The position numbers and the translations under genes are program-made. Positions 12,250-24,818 of a stretch of DNA of 64,000 nucleotides are shown here, piece by piece. Below the pieces are notes generated by a model. It did no database searches. It was not told where the DNA came from and saw nothing but the letters and a program-made list of their open reading frames with translations. Position 1 is the first letter of the stretch. Each line of letters begins with the position of its first letter. The DNA comes from Morinoia aosen (taxonomy: Eukaryota > Arthropoda > Malacostraca > Amphipoda > Talitridae), in assembly GCA_030386875.1 (NCBI GenBank), contig CM059576.1, forward strand, positions 60,697,581-60,761,580, given 5' to 3'.

Positions 12250-12796
12250 GGTAAATGTGTAGCGTTGGTCAGTAATCGATTTTTCACTTTTCGGTGTCTA
12301 GAAATAGGTAATTAGATCTAAGTAAACAATTTCTCTTCTATGCACTTTCCGTCGGAAATGAGTATTTAACGAGTTATGGCGGTAGGTTTAGTTTCGTCTT
12401 TGATGGCGAATGCGCTCGAATAAACAGCTACTCATCGATTTTTTAATTTTGTTGCTTGAACCACAGTAAAAACATCAAAATAAACAACTTTCCTTCTATA
12501 CACTTTTTTCGTCAAATGAGTATTTAACGAGGTATAGCGGTAGTTTTGGTTTCGTCTTTGATGACGATCGGGCTGGAAGCGAGACTTCATTGCAGCGTTG
12601 CCATACCACGGGATCGATGAATTTCTTTCCGCTTCAAACACTGGAATTGCGGTAACTAATTTACCGCTATAACTTGTAAAATATTCATTTCCGACGGAAA
12701 ATGTATAGAAGAAAACTTGTTGATTTCGATCTAATTAACTACGATTAGGCACCGAAAAGTGGAAAATCGGTTACTGACCAACGATACACATTTACC
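12250..12796. mobile_element. Family A MITE, copy A1
   Basis: A 547-bp element starting GGTAAATGTGTAGCGTTGG and ending with the matching reverse complement (ATTTACC). It has long inverted repeats (CGATTTTTCACTTTTCGGTG against CACCGAAAAGTGGAAAATCG) and internal copies of CACTTTCCGTC / GAGTTATAGCGGTA-like blocks. It is flanked by an 8-bp duplication, ATAATTTC (12242-12249) and ATAGTTTC (12797-12804), with one mismatch. It has no coding capacity. It interrupts the Maverick-like relic and so is younger than it. Confidence 0.85.
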
Positions 12797-13249
12797 ATAG
12801 TTTCTGTTTTTCGTTTTTGGATGTTGTGAGCAAAATATGTCATGATTTTTAAAAGCCTAATCGAGTGAGCTAACTCCTTGATAACCATCTTGAATTTGCT
12901 TCTGCACCTTAGTTCGTGGACTGTAAAATGAGTAGGTGTGTTTATTTTTGAATGAACCGTGCGGGACTTGTTCAGAATGAATTTTTTTTGTTAATTTCAA
13001 ATGCATTTCAGGTAATGGAAGTTTTCGAAGCATTGTATTTGCAATATCTTTCCAGTATTTTCTTCATTAAGTAATGTTTTTAAATCACTCAAATTCTGTT
13101 CATTTTCAACAGCTAATAAATATTTGCTGTAGAATTCATTATTTTTATAAACAATAATTTTGTATACCTAATTCAACGAATACATTTCGTAGTGATTTAA
13201 TGCTAGCATGTTGATACCATCTGATAATAAATGACTCTTTTCATCCTAA

Positions 13250-13480
13250 CCATTTAAAAAAATCTTATTAATATCGTCAGTATATAACTTGCAGTTTACA
13301 CTCTGGATATTGTACATGGTTTCAATATTCATTACTCTTTTATATTCATCCTTTGGGATATTGTTCTCAATTATGTTCTTACTTACACGTTTTGCTTTCT
13401 TACTTACGAAATTTTTCGTTTTGGAACAAAATAGTTTTGCTCTGAAACTGACAAATTCATTAATTGGTATTAAAAGGTTT
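13250..13480 (-). pseudogene. B-family DNA polymerase-like C-terminal fragment
   Basis: The minus strand reads AKRVSKNIIENNIPKDEYKR, then a Met/Asn-rich stretch and SVNCKLYTDDINKI. An 'AKG-hydrophobic-(K)(5-10)-(D/E)Y' block followed by a short basic-acidic tail resembles the C-terminus of protein-primed polymerases of Polinton-type elements. The match is from memory and short, but its position upstream of the integrase on the same strand supports it. Confidence 0.4.
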
Positions 13481-13602
13481 CGTCTTTCATTTTCGCCATT
13501 TATGTTATATTTTTTGGTGAATATAGGAAATGTTCTTTAAGATGGTTTCATGTATCATACAAGTGTTTTGGATCGGTGACAACATTTTTATGTTTTTTTC
13601 AG

Positions 13603-13759
13603 GCGTACATACGAGGCCCATACATGCTTCTGATCGAGAACGAAAAGAATTTTCGTTGCCTCCTCAACCACCTCCCATGCTGACTGTGGAAATGTCTGCG
13701 CTAACTTCATGGCAGACTGTGTTGGACACTGTTTTGACTTTGGCTCCTATCAGCAAGAG
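13603..13759 (+). CDS. Unrecognised multi-exon gene, exon D
   Basis: A strong acceptor (TGTTTTTTTCAG) and donor (AAGAG/GTGAGA) bound a 157-bp exon. Phase: the G of exon C plus GC gives glycine, then HTRPIHASDRERKEFSLPPQ, a proline-rich PPP turn and MLTVEMSALTSWQTVLDTVL, then TLAPISK. The last two bases AG join the first G of exon E to form arginine. The peptide combines a charged, proline-rich linker with a hydrophobic helix-like end. No family assignment. Confidence 0.75.
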
Positions 13760-16700
13760 GTGAGAGTTAATCCAGATTTACTGTTTCATGAATATATCTA
13801 TACATTTGCTTTCCATTCAGTGTTAAAAAAAAATGAACTATCGATTTTTCACTTTTAGTAGTTTTCCAACAATAAAAAAGAACATCTTAGTTCCAGCAAC
13901 ACACAAATTTATCAAGTGTGTAAAATGTCAAATCGCTTTTACAAAGTATTAAAGCGAGTGAAATTTTTCGTTCAAACGCTCATATTCAAATCTGGCCTGC
14001 TCGTTGATACCTAATATTGAGTGAGATCGTTTATGGTATGCGAACGACCAAGATGCACTTCTGATTATAAGGTTAGGACCAGTTGAGCGACTGAAAAACT
14101 GACTTACCTGAATGAACTACAGACGATTTTTGACTGAAGTTGACTCAATGGTCAAGGTAAAGAATGGACAGAAAAAACAATTTTTACCTAATTTATTCAA
14201 CAATGACGTCACACCTTAAGCAACTTGGCTGCTTGCGTGATAATCACAAGCTTTGAATCCGGTTGCAGAAAATTTGAATTGTTGTGAAATTTACAGATCT
14301 CACTCCAGTATAGGTTGTCGCTCACAATGTAGAGGTGTCGCTATGCCCCAAACAGGTTAACTATTCTCCTTTGAATTAAATTAGATTGTTGAGCTATATG
14401 AACATAGTTTATATCAGCGTGCTATCACATTTGAAGTTAAGGGCAGTAAAACAGTGGGTTATAGCTTCGTGAAAGATCCTGGTAGTAATGGAACTGTGAA
14501 ATCCATTGTTTAATTAAAAAATTGCACCTATTGAGTAGGAAAATCTATAGGGTTATTAATCTTGATGGGGGACGATCTTTACGACAGATCAAGGCATTCA
14601 TTGACGCAGATGACAGTTCAATAACTATGAGGCGACATCGAAGGTAAAAGGGTTTGAAAATAAAAAGCGTTACGAGAGCCTCGACTACTTCCACATCACA
14701 AAATAGATCGCTATGAATTTGTGAGAGAGCAAAAAGCAGGGGACATTAATAATTATAAAGTGAAAGCGGGATTGATCTTTTGACGAGTGAAAAATGCCTA
14801 GAAGGTCTTTATGGATTCCATATTTGATGGTCCGACACAGAGTGTCCTCTAAAACAGTTTCAGCGATGCACAGTAGTGGAGGTTCATTATTGTCTTTCCC
14901 ACCAGAAACGCAATGGAACATATGGTTGGGGAGAGACGTAAATCAGCGGGTAATTGTGCTGATATGTTGTGGATAGCATACACTGCAACAGAGGGCTCTC
15001 ATTTCCATAATGATTGATGGTTCTTCTAGCAGTATATCACAGCGATACATAATACCAGCCTAAAGATTTTCCAGTCAACCAGTTAGTTCTCTGGCTTTGA
15101 ATTCGGTAGAACCGTGATGCCGAGGGATGAATTTTGAGGAATGTCCATAAAAATAGACAGCTTGAGATTGTAAATCGTCTTCTTGCTGCCATACCTCTTG
15201 GAGTAATTTCTCTCAAACCGTACAGGGAACTTACATTTCAAGCTTACAGTAAGCTGATAATTTTTTATGTTATAAAGTAAATATTTTGTATCTGCCACTT
15301 CGATGCGAAGATTTTGTATATTTTGATTTACTGGTTACAAATTTTTGATCAAGAGACATGCAGTCAACTTTTTTGAAATGTGATTTTCTAATTAAATTGA
15401 CTAGGCTGAAATCGTTTGCTTTCTTCATCCTTTTTTCTTTCCTTATTTGAAAACTTTTGTTAGAAAATTTTGAAGTGTATCCCAGGAAAATTTTAGTTAT
15501 AAATTTCTTAACTGATCCTAAACCTATGACCAAGAGTGTACACAGCGTGCGCTCGATTTGAAATCTCTGCCTAGCTGCTTTTTCGCTTTCTACCATAATA
15601 CCCTTCAGTTCTGAGGGATAGATTCTGGACTGAATCCGATTGAAATTAGTCACTGTCTACGTTCTGTGTCCATATTTCTCCTCGTGCATTGAACAAATAC
15701 TTTTTGCCTTTAAATGCCTTTCGATAACTTACAACATCAGTATTTTCTTTCATTCATTTTTTTTCTTGTATGAATGCATCAGACTGAGACACCTTCTAGC
15801 CAAGATATCAAGCCTGATTGTATAAAAAATTATTTATAAGGAATCTATAAACTATCATTCATGCTGTTTGCGTAAGGAATGCTATGTAAACGTTTTTATA
15901 TGACAATTCTGATATTTTGTGGTACCTTCGTCTTGTTCTGTTTTCTTTTAGAATTAATTTTTAATCTCAATTGCATCCTTCACAGAAGTCTTTATGTGCG
16001 CAGATGACTTCCAATTCGTACTTTGGTCGAAAAACAGAAACCTATGTATATTTTCTAGGACATTTGTATCGCATGAATTCGTAGTATCCCTTGAATTGCT
16101 AAAACTTAATTGAACTAAACTGTAGTGCGAAAAATTTCTTTAGAAAATGGAATTGAAAAGCTTTGATAATTATTATCAATCATAGTAGATTTTTGAAGCC
16201 AACTAGGCAAGAAAAGTAGGATGCACTTTTGCGTCTTTTTTATGTCATTTATACCAAAATCAACCTAGAAATATGTGCATGAATGTGTGACTGAATTTTC
16301 CATTTCAAAGACGCTGTTACAGCCATAAAGTACAAATGTGAACACACGGTTTGTTTAAGACACGCATTACAGGTCACGTGAGAAAAAAATCCCGTAGAAC
16401 GAATTTATAAATGTTTTTGATCGTGTTCAGTTGGTATTTGCATAGGAAAACCACTTAGCACATGGTTTCATGTTTCTTCGGTATAATAACTGTTCTGATG
16501 TTTTGTTTTCTAACCCTCATTTTGAAAAAGTTTTGTAAACCTTACACAGATTTTCTACTGGCTATGATTTGACTAAACTTTCAATGATTCAGTGAATTCG
16601 TTCAAACAACTCGAACAGAGCAAAATTTCATTTTTTGATGACTCCAATTCCAAACTCTCTATAATGGATATAGTTTTTCCAAGTCAATCTGATTTATTTT

Positions 16701-17533
16701 TGAAATTCTATATTAATTGAATTCAAAACATTTTTATTCTCATAAAATTAAATAACTAAGATCGAGTATCCGCCTGTCATAAATGAGCATGCCACAATGA
16801 GATATATCCTACGTCATAATTGGTGCAACACCTTAACCCTAAAAAGACAAGTGTTAAGTATTTCTAAGCATGCTTGAGCAGTTGTTTATCACTTCATAAA
16901 AATACTACATTGCTAGTGTTGTTTTGCAAATTATATTCATGCATTGTAAAATATTCATAAATTTATAATTCTTTTTCATTTCGATTTAACTTATAACGCA
17001 GCCTTTTAATCGAATCTTGAGGTATCGTAGAAAATGACAACAAAAATTTAGAATTTAAATTAACTGTTTACAATATAGTGCTGAGTCTGAAATAGGTGTG
17101 CTCCTCACACGGGCATGAAGATGATTTCGACTTTAAATGCGATTGTTGTCATCTAATTTAGAAAATTATGATAGAGATAGCTCTTAACTGAAAAATTGAC
17201 AATGTGTAAGTTAATGAATCTAAATTGTAATCTTGAAACTTGTTGTATACCTCTCTTAAATGCTTTAATGTGGAATTGACGGGGACATGTAGTTGAACTA
17301 GAATTTGACACATCATTGTTAATGTTTATTAATTGCCTATTTGACCTATATTTCTGGAGCACCAGACACAAATCTCCTGTTACTTGAATTTTATGAAAAC
17401 ATTAGCTATTAATCTAGGTTTCCGCTTACTAAGTGGGGGTAGCACAGTTTGAGCTGCACCTATACTTACATTATAGCAAGGAATAACATGCGTTACTTCT
17501 AAGCGTCTTGAATTGACTGCAACCTCTCAACAG
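13760..17533 (+). other. Intron between exons D and E
   Basis: 3,774 bp from GTGAGA to CTCTCAACAG. AT-rich; I find no transposon protein, RNA gene or strong inverted repeat. The short frames present, up to 127 codons on the minus strand near 15.3-15.6 kb, are not protein-like. Confidence 0.6.
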
Positions 17534-17665
17534 GTATATGCAGGTAAACCTTCAGAACTGCAAGTTGAACCCAGCTGTTCTTGACGAACTGATGACCACT
17601 CTCCACAAGCATGGCATAAGGACGACTACGAAGATTCAGGGTGGGGCGGGACGTTTGATTTCAGG
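17534..17665 (+). CDS. Unrecognised multi-exon gene, exon E
   Basis: Acceptor AACCTCTCAACAG and donor CAGG/GTACGT bound a 132-bp exon. It reads YMQVNLQNCKLNPAVLDELM, then TTLHKHGIRTTTKIQGGAGR and LIS. The final GG joins the first A of exon F to give glycine. The 'VNLQNCKLNPAVLDELMTTL' pattern (strand, turn, helix) is faintly like a leucine-rich or alpha/beta repeat, but one unit is not enough to call it. An alternative start within the exon (GTATATGCAG/GTAAACC) would break phase. Confidence 0.75.
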
Positions 17666-20600
17666 GTACGTGACACAGTTGCTGGTTTGAAAATCTGATC
17701 GGTAAGCCCCTGGGTGCAACTGTCGTGAATCTGTGCTTGGCTCGTATCAGGATGCATATCTCATTGAAATATGAATGTTTCATAAGCTTGTACTTTTAGG
17801 TATATATTCAGCAGTAGAAGTATGGTCTTGTGCGTCGAGTTTGACTTATGACATAATTTAACAACGAAATAAGAATACCGTCATGAAAACCAAGTTCAGG
17901 ACTATGTTATTATATAAAATATCAGGTTCTGATCTTGACCCACACACTGCACTATAAAGAAGAACAAGGAAAATGCCTTACTAGACAGTTGAAATTTACT
18001 CCCTATTCATGTACAACAGCCGGGTGGAAATTTAGTTAGCACAAGGCGTTTAAGCAACTGCTCATTTATTTCAAACTTTATGTTTTCTGCTAAGGAATTA
18101 TTGTATGCTAAATTCGTTCAATATTATGCCCTATCCAAGAATTACTACAATGAAGTTTTAGCTCTGCTGTTTTTTGGTGTCATCTGCGAATGACTCAACC
18201 ATTCTCATCTTTAATTTCTTATTTCCTTCAAATATTCATTCATCGATTTACTTTTGAACAGTATAAATAATTATTTCTAGGAAAAGGATCGGGTTACAAA
18301 CTCTCGTGAAATGGAATCACTCAATAGAAGTGTAGTATAATTATGTGGTATAACAAGAAAACCAGCAAAATCACAACTGAGATTGTTTATTTATGAAAAT
18401 TTTAATGATATTATCTGTTGTAATTTCGTTCTAAATTGTCTGTATTAAAAAACATAACCGTCCAAAAAACATCACAAAAAATAACTATTCCGATTATGAT
18501 AATGAATAGCTCAAGCATATAATTATTTCTCAAGCTTACTTGAGGCCAAAGCCATGATGAATTATCATATTGCTACTGATACATTTCAGCGTGTTCCTGC
18601 TCCACTATAGTGTTAACGGCCAATTTACGGGCTTTACTAAATATTTCTCTGCTAAATGAGTTCATTTTATTTTATTTTCAACAGTAGAGGCTTGTTTTGG
18701 TCCGATATTCGCTATTGTAACTGTAGGTTAGTTTAATGCATAAAATTGACGAAGCGACTTTGCAGATGAAAATGAGAGAAGCTCGATTCAATAAAAGTTT
18801 TATCTAGTAGATACATATTCAAAGTCTGCTAAAAAAGAATACCATTAGTTAACCTTCCTGTCCGATTGAAAATTCTTGCCCTGAAGCACAGTCCTGACGG
18901 AAATAAACTTACAATATTAACGTCGAAAATCCAAAAAGAATAACTGTACAAACTGAAGATTTCAAAATTTGATTGATTATGTTCGGTTCCGGGTGTTATT
19001 CTTTAGAAATTTAAAAGGGTTTGAGAGTACCTTCAAACAAGAGATAGGTAATGGTTACAACCCTCAAAATCAATATTGGAATTGAGTTTCACTCGAAATT
19101 ATTGGTTAAATAGTATACTAACCTCATTTGTTTTCATACTGTTTTCGACAGAGTAAAGTGATGATGAATGAAGTAGGATTTTCGATGAAAAAAATTCGAG
19201 AATGCATTCTACTTTTTCTACTTTTTTCGCTTCAAAAATTTCCGTTGATAAATGATGATACGTATATAATGAGTGCAAAGAAAATCTCGAACATAAACAT
19301 GCTCTACTTAAAGTCAGAGACAAAAACTGACACGCAAGATTAAAAAAAAATAGAGAAATAGATATTAAACAAAAAACTATCATTCTCTTTAACTCATTTT
19401 ACGTATTCCTTGAAGTCATGAAAATGACAAAACACATCAGTCATTGATTTAGCGTTAAAATCGCTACAGCTGGATTCCAGAACACTAGTCTAGTGTGAAT
19501 AAAAGTTGAATAGTTGAAAATTTCACAACTGTCTTTCAGTGTTTTACTCCGCAGCTGGAATAATTATTCCTTTAAATTATCTTGCATTGTATGAAAATCG
19601 TTTTACACTCGTTTTCCTAAATTTTTAGTTGGGAATCAAATGACAGTTCAACACTGATTAGTTTTGGAGTATGAGTTTCCCCAAAAAACCTTCATTTTCA
19701 AACATTATTCTAAGTAACGTAGACATGGCTTATGGTTATTGAACTTGTAATCAAACTATAATACCTTGAAGGAAAGCCAATACGAGCTTTCATTCAGTGT
19801 AATCAAATTCGAAAAAGAACCACAAACTAAAATTACAAATATTTAAACTTAGCCGAGTTTAAACAACACTCTTAGTACTTTTCCTTTAGCCATTGTAAAT
19901 AGATAATCGCAATTAACGTAATTTTATAGCTTGTTTTTAGATTTGTCATTCAATAATAGTCTATTTTTACTTTTTACTTTGTACTTTTCAGAATTCCTAT
20001 CACTGATGATGGCTTGTGGCCGAAACGTTTAAAATTAGGTTTTATTCGAATATATACCTTATAAGATGAAATGATTAAAGAAGCTTATCTTGCTCTTTCA
20101 TTTTTATTACAAATATTTTCCAATGTAAACAAATGACATCACTGTCATTGCAAATATTGTATTAATACTTCCTGATCATGATTTACTATCACCAATGGCA
20201 ATGAACAATGCAAATCTGCCGCGTTCAGTGCCATTGTAAACAGCAATTCCTGATTAGGTTCAGCATTTGACGATTGTTAATGATCTTCTTGAAAAACATT
20301 TTTCTATAATAAAACATTCGAAAACTTTTCGACCCTACTTTTCTAGACATTGGAGACGTATGTAATTAGATTAAATTTTATCAGAAAACATCTCACATGG
20401 TATGAAGTTTAATGATATCTGAAGGCCCGAATTTCGAGGCTCCTTCATTTAGTATTTTTCAATAATCTGATACTTCTCGGTAAAGACAAACGAGGGCGCT
20501 CCATTTGTGTCTTCGTTATAATATAAGATTACAAAGATGATGACACAAGATAACATATAACACAGTTTCAAATTATTGAGTTCTTGGTAAATTGATCTGA

Positions 20601-23598
20601 AACAAACGATATATTCTTAATACGAAAAAATAATCAAAGTTCAGAACAAAATAGCTTTGAGTTGTCCACATTTATCGGCAAATATTGATTCAATAATTAC
20701 ACAGGTTGGTTGTATGACAAATCTAAGCGTACAAGGAAAAAACGAAAATAATATAACGGTGCTACCTAAAGGAATTCCTATAATCACAGTTAACAAAGTG
20801 GTATGAGAAGCGAAGCTCACGAGCGTAGATGCTTACGCTACGATCTTGTTCTGCATGTTCGCATACACGAGTGCAGGATGGCGCTTACAATATCCACGAT
20901 CGATGGATGGAAATCAGCCGTGAATATCCATCCTAAAGATTGTTTTTACCTGCACCATGTTACTCGCCTGTTGGGAGAAAAGCTTTACTCTAATTTTTAT
21001 TGAGTGAAAAACTGTATGAATGGCGCGCCTCCGCTGATGAGACCTTCCATTGTAAAGTCCTCTGTGAAGCAGGGGACTAATAACTCGCACAACTTTCACG
21101 TTACGTTTCATGAGTACCCTGCAAAAGTATGTGTGTTTTCAAACGGGAATGAGCCCTTGAACTATCCTATCTATTTTTCTTTCTGGCGCACCTAACATTT
21201 TCGTAGAATAAATTTTAGCATTTAAATAGTGTAATGATGTTTACGTGTTAATTTTCTTTCATGTATACGTCATCAATTTTATCACACAATATCCGTAGAT
21301 TTTGGTGTTCTTTTTTACTGTAAAAAAAATATTTCGATTTCCACTTGAGGATCTGATTGGCGGATAAAAAAAGGATTTCATTAATTTACTTCACTTCTAG
21401 CTCAAGAATAGTTACATTGATTCCGTATATTCATTACAAAATTAAGCTCAGAGCAAAAAAAATCAAATTAAATCGAGTGTAAGTCCTGTTTAAACCATTC
21501 ACATTACTGATTTTCGTAGTCTATTTCCGAAATTTTAATCATGAACGAGAGTAATCAATTTTGGGTTAAGTGAGGTTGTTTCAATGCGAATATTAACCTA
21601 CATCTAAAAAGAACACATGACCACCCTAAAAAAAACCTGAGTTGACCAGCACTATAGTAAGGTGAGTGTTTGAAAATTAACGGTGCAAACTTCGACAGTA
21701 GGTTTAAAAATTTATAAGAACTCTCTCAGCAATGAGAAATAATTCAAACATTAAACATTTCGAGATGCTTAAGTTCGAAGTTGAGTGGTATTTACTGACT
21801 TTTAGGAACCAGCCCCCAGAGTTGTATGTAATGGAAACTCGCTTAACTTAAATGAACTGTACTACGAATTTGAAATCACTATACGTAAGTGCTCAAAATG
21901 TTCGCACGCTACGTCAATGGAGGTCTGGAGGCCAAGCAAGAACGATTCCCATATGCTATGAAACACACCTGGCTCATTCACAATAAATCTTGCAGTGTCA
22001 ACTATTCTTCCAACAAGATCTACATCTACTACCACCGGGTTTCAAAGATTTGACTTTCCATGCGACCCTGGAAGCTTTAGTCCAAACGTGTCAAACGTGA
22101 AAACTGCTTCGACAGGGCCTTGCCATCGTATTCATCTACTCATCTGTTGGGAAACGTACAGACAAGACAAAATTGCACATTCTTCAAGCGATGCAGTGGA
22201 GCGCCATCAAGTGTAAACCACAAATGATGACGAATACCTTATGGCACATCATTACACGTGTTGGAAGCACATTTCACTTCACTAAACTGGAGCCAAAATA
22301 CAAACCTACGCATTAGCCAACAGAGCGTGAGAGTTTTTATTTTGCCAGATATGTAAGTTGTGTGTGATGAGCACACCACCAGGATTGAACGTAGCTTGAA
22401 GAGTATATACTTCGTAAGCTGATTATCTTTGTTGTTTCATTTCAAAGAACCAGCGTACGAAGTATTTGCGCCTGTGAGGGGTATTAGCCCTCTCAGAAAA
22501 TAGTACAGGAAGATACCGGTTTCAAGGAGAGCTTATCTTTCCACTTATATAAAATGACGATGCATTTAATTGCATGTGCCACGGTTCGAGAGCTTAATTA
22601 AACGTGAGTTTCTATTGAAATGTTAAATGTCCCTCACCGTCTTGAGCGCTAACTAGCCCAAAAAGACAACCCATTTATCTTATGTTTGCATCTAAACTGC
22701 CTGTGTCTCTGAGCCATTTTACATTATGAAAACGCAATGATTAAGCAAATGACATAAAATCCCTCTGATCGAGTACAATCTAGCATTGCTCTTCGCAAAA
22801 TCATTTGTCATGTGCATACCTGCGATTTCAGAACTTGTCAAGCGATTAATTTGGTCGAGACTATTTGACAATGTTCACTAATAGCAAATGACCATTGACC
22901 TAAACTTAGGTTGCTTTAATTTGCAGATCGCAGACAATGGAGTGAGTAAGTTATTTACTTAGTGACCAACAACCTCACAATTCTATACATCGAAATGATA
23001 AGTGTTTAGATTTTCACTCATTCATGACTCAGCTGTTCATTCGTATTTTTATAACTGCGGTCAAAACTTTTATCATTATCGTTCGAACACTTTGCATTTA
23101 ACAGCCAATCTTGAACTCGAATTTTATTGTGTTTGAGTTAAATTCTAAATATTTTGGATTCCTGGAGACAATTTGACCTGTCAAACTTACTACCCATGTT
23201 TCTTGCACGAAGCTTTAATAGTGCGAGGTTTTGATAGCCATTCTGTTGGCACTGAAACTATTAAGAAATTGTTCAAAAAATGACTCTCAAAAAGAAAACC
23301 TTGAAATTAACCAAAAAAGAATTCGAAATCAGTCATTCACATTACTGAACTATGTACTGTAGAGATATAAAAGCTGTGAACAATCATACTATTTCATTAG
23401 AGCTCTTGATGTCTCTCACAGACGTTCTGGATCCACAGCGTTTGTGGTGGTGTCAACGGAGTCGAAAAAACATGATATTGGATTTTGTGATTAATGACAT
23501 TGTTCAGAAGTGGAATGGCAACAACAGAAGTGATAAAGAAAAAAATGGTGTCAAGGGCTGTGATTATGTCGTTAATTTTCTGCATTGCCTTCTTGCAG
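17666..23598 (+). other. Last intron of the unrecognised gene
   Basis: 5,933 bp from GTACGTG to CCTTCTTGCAG. Mostly featureless AT-rich sequence. The one recognisable item is the hammerhead-like motif at 20003-20026. A GC-richer patch near 20.8-21.2 kb gives short frames on both strands but none is convincing. Confidence 0.6.
20003..20026 (+). ncRNA. Hammerhead ribozyme-like motif (Penelope-type)
   Basis: The core CTGATGA (20003-20009) is followed by one T, a 3-bp stem GGC/GCC with loop TTGTG, and GAAAC (20022-20026). CUGAUGA-stem II-GAAAC is the conserved hammerhead core. Short-stem hammerheads are known in the terminal repeats of Penelope-like retroelements, typically as CTGATGA-GGC..GCC-GAAACG. 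I did not find a convincing stem III or cleavage triplet, nor an intact reverse transcriptase next to it, so this is probably a decayed terminal repeat. Confidence 0.4.
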
Positions 23599-23722
23599 AG
23601 ACAAGGTCGTGCTCAGTCTCGCAGACGACCTATCCCTGGTAGAGGCGGACCCATACTTCGGATGTTCATCTGTTACTATTTCTCTAGATAAGCGTCAAGA
23701 AATTTCCATAAACTTTATTTAA
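23599..23722 (+). CDS. Unrecognised multi-exon gene, terminal exon F
   Basis: The acceptor TGCCTTCTTGCAG is strong. With GG from exon E the first codon is glycine, then DKVVLSLADDLSLVEADPYF, GCSSVTISLDKRQEISINFI and stop TAA at 23720-23722. A 96-codon frame overlapping this region (from 23352) is in another frame and is not the gene. Together exons A-F encode about 285 residues of C-terminal sequence; the N-terminal part of the protein lies upstream of the window or in unrecognised exons. The function is unknown. Confidence 0.7.
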
Positions 23723-23837
23723 ATTTTACATAGTAGTGCACAATTTTTCTCCCGCACTTCAATGCACTGGAGAACGATAGAAAACATTGTTGAATATCAA
23801 TGGACCGTTTTTAATTTCGAGGACGATTTGAACATCC

Positions 23838-23843
23838 AATAAA
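23838..23843 (+). promoter_or_regulatory. Poly(A) signal AATAAA
   Basis: A canonical AATAAA lies 116 bases after the stop codon of exon F, a normal distance for an insect 3' UTR. Confidence 0.5.
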
Positions 23844-24145
23844 TGTTTATGTAATTGCAGTCATTTAACTTTGAATTTCATTTTAGAGGTAATTTAGATG
23901 TTTTAGGGCATAGGAGTTTTTCTTTTTGAAATTTTAAACTACCCGGTGGCGCATGGGCTGGAATGCCCTAGTGATGAAACTTTGCAAGGTGCGGTTAATA
24001 CATACTCGTACATACGTGATATTACGTGTCCATGATAAATTAATTAAGAACTTATTTTGAAAAGAAGTTTAACACCAATTCTAAGGATAACTTGATGGAA
24101 ATAAATTAAATACACCTTACGAATAAATAATAAAACACTAATCAG

Positions 24146-24190
24146 CCAGAGAAAGAGAAACCAGAGAAAGAGAAACCAGAGAAAGAGAAG
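24146..24190. repeat. 15-bp tandem repeat, three copies
   Basis: CCAGAGAAAGAGAAA occurs three times head to tail; the last copy ends in G. Reverse-strand translation gives a spurious Leu/Phe/Trp-rich peptide. Confidence 0.9.
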
Positions 24191-24790
24191 TAAAGACCAT
24201 GAAAGAGACATGAGAACCCATGTAAAGATCATGGTTTGCAAGTCCGTGAATTAAACGACGAATAAATCGATCGATACAGGATATTGCAGAACATAAGGGA
24301 CTTAAGGCAAAGGAATCATGTACCTCACGTAGAGTTGAATCTTAAATGGCTATGAACACATCACCAGAGGAGGTTAGATAAGCGTATAGGCGCAAACAGA
24401 GTCAGGCTTGGTTTGTGGCCAGCCTAGCCTCTCCTTGGTCGAGTAGCTATTTTGCGAAAATCGTGGCATATCACCGCGTAGGAAAAGAAGGACTGCGTGA
24501 ACTCAGGTTCGAACAAATCCACGCAAAAAACTTGAAAGGATTAATAAATTAATGTTGGGAGTTGAGCTCTAAACAAATCCCTTGATATGGGGACAACCTG
24601 GAGGTGCATAAGTAACCATGTACATAAGTACACAACGGACAGCAACCATGATAACCTTTCAAACTCTAAGGTAAAACACTGATCGAGTGTGAGAGATAAC
24701 GTTAGCCTATGAATTCAAATGGAGCAAGTGCAACAATTTAAAAAAAAATTACTCATGAAGGCCATTATTCAAACCACCAGCTTGGGAAGT

Positions 24791-24818
24791 GTGTATATAT
24801 ATATATATATAGAGAGAG
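24791..24818. repeat. (TA)n/(GA)n microsatellite
   Basis: GTGTATATATATATATATAT passing into AGAGAGAG. Confidence 0.95.

Larger units (their letters stand above)
8421..13480 (-). mobile_element. Decayed Maverick/Polinton-like element
   Basis: On the minus strand, in element order, there is a DNA polymerase B-like C-terminal piece (about 13480-13250), an rve-type integrase (about 12070-11200, many frameshifts), a Ser/Pro-rich segment (about 10790-10490) and structural-type fragments (about 10300-8421). Co-occurrence of a B-family polymerase with an rve integrase is the signature of Mavericks/Polintons and related adintovirus-like elements. No terminal inverted repeats were found and no gene is intact, so the limits are approximate. 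It lies antisense inside the third intron of the host gene, and a later family A MITE interrupts it between polymerase and integrase. An alternative is an F54H12.3-type integrase element. Confidence 0.6.
6601..13602 (+). other. Intron between exons C and D, hosting a transposon relic
   Basis: 7,002 bp from GTGAGC to TTTTTTTCAG. Bases 6601 to about 8400 show nothing definite. From about 8.4 to 13.5 kb the minus strand carries the Maverick/Polinton-like relic listed separately, with a MITE at 12250-12796. Confidence 0.65.

Noticed and set aside
23352..23642. 96-codon + frame overlapping terminal exon F
   Set aside because: It runs through the intron and the acceptor in a different frame. The phase-matched reading from 23599 is better supported.
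24044..24241. Leu/Phe/Trp-rich membrane-like minus-strand frame
   Set aside because: The repeat LFLWF comes from the 15-bp CCAGAGAAAGAGAAA tandem repeat.
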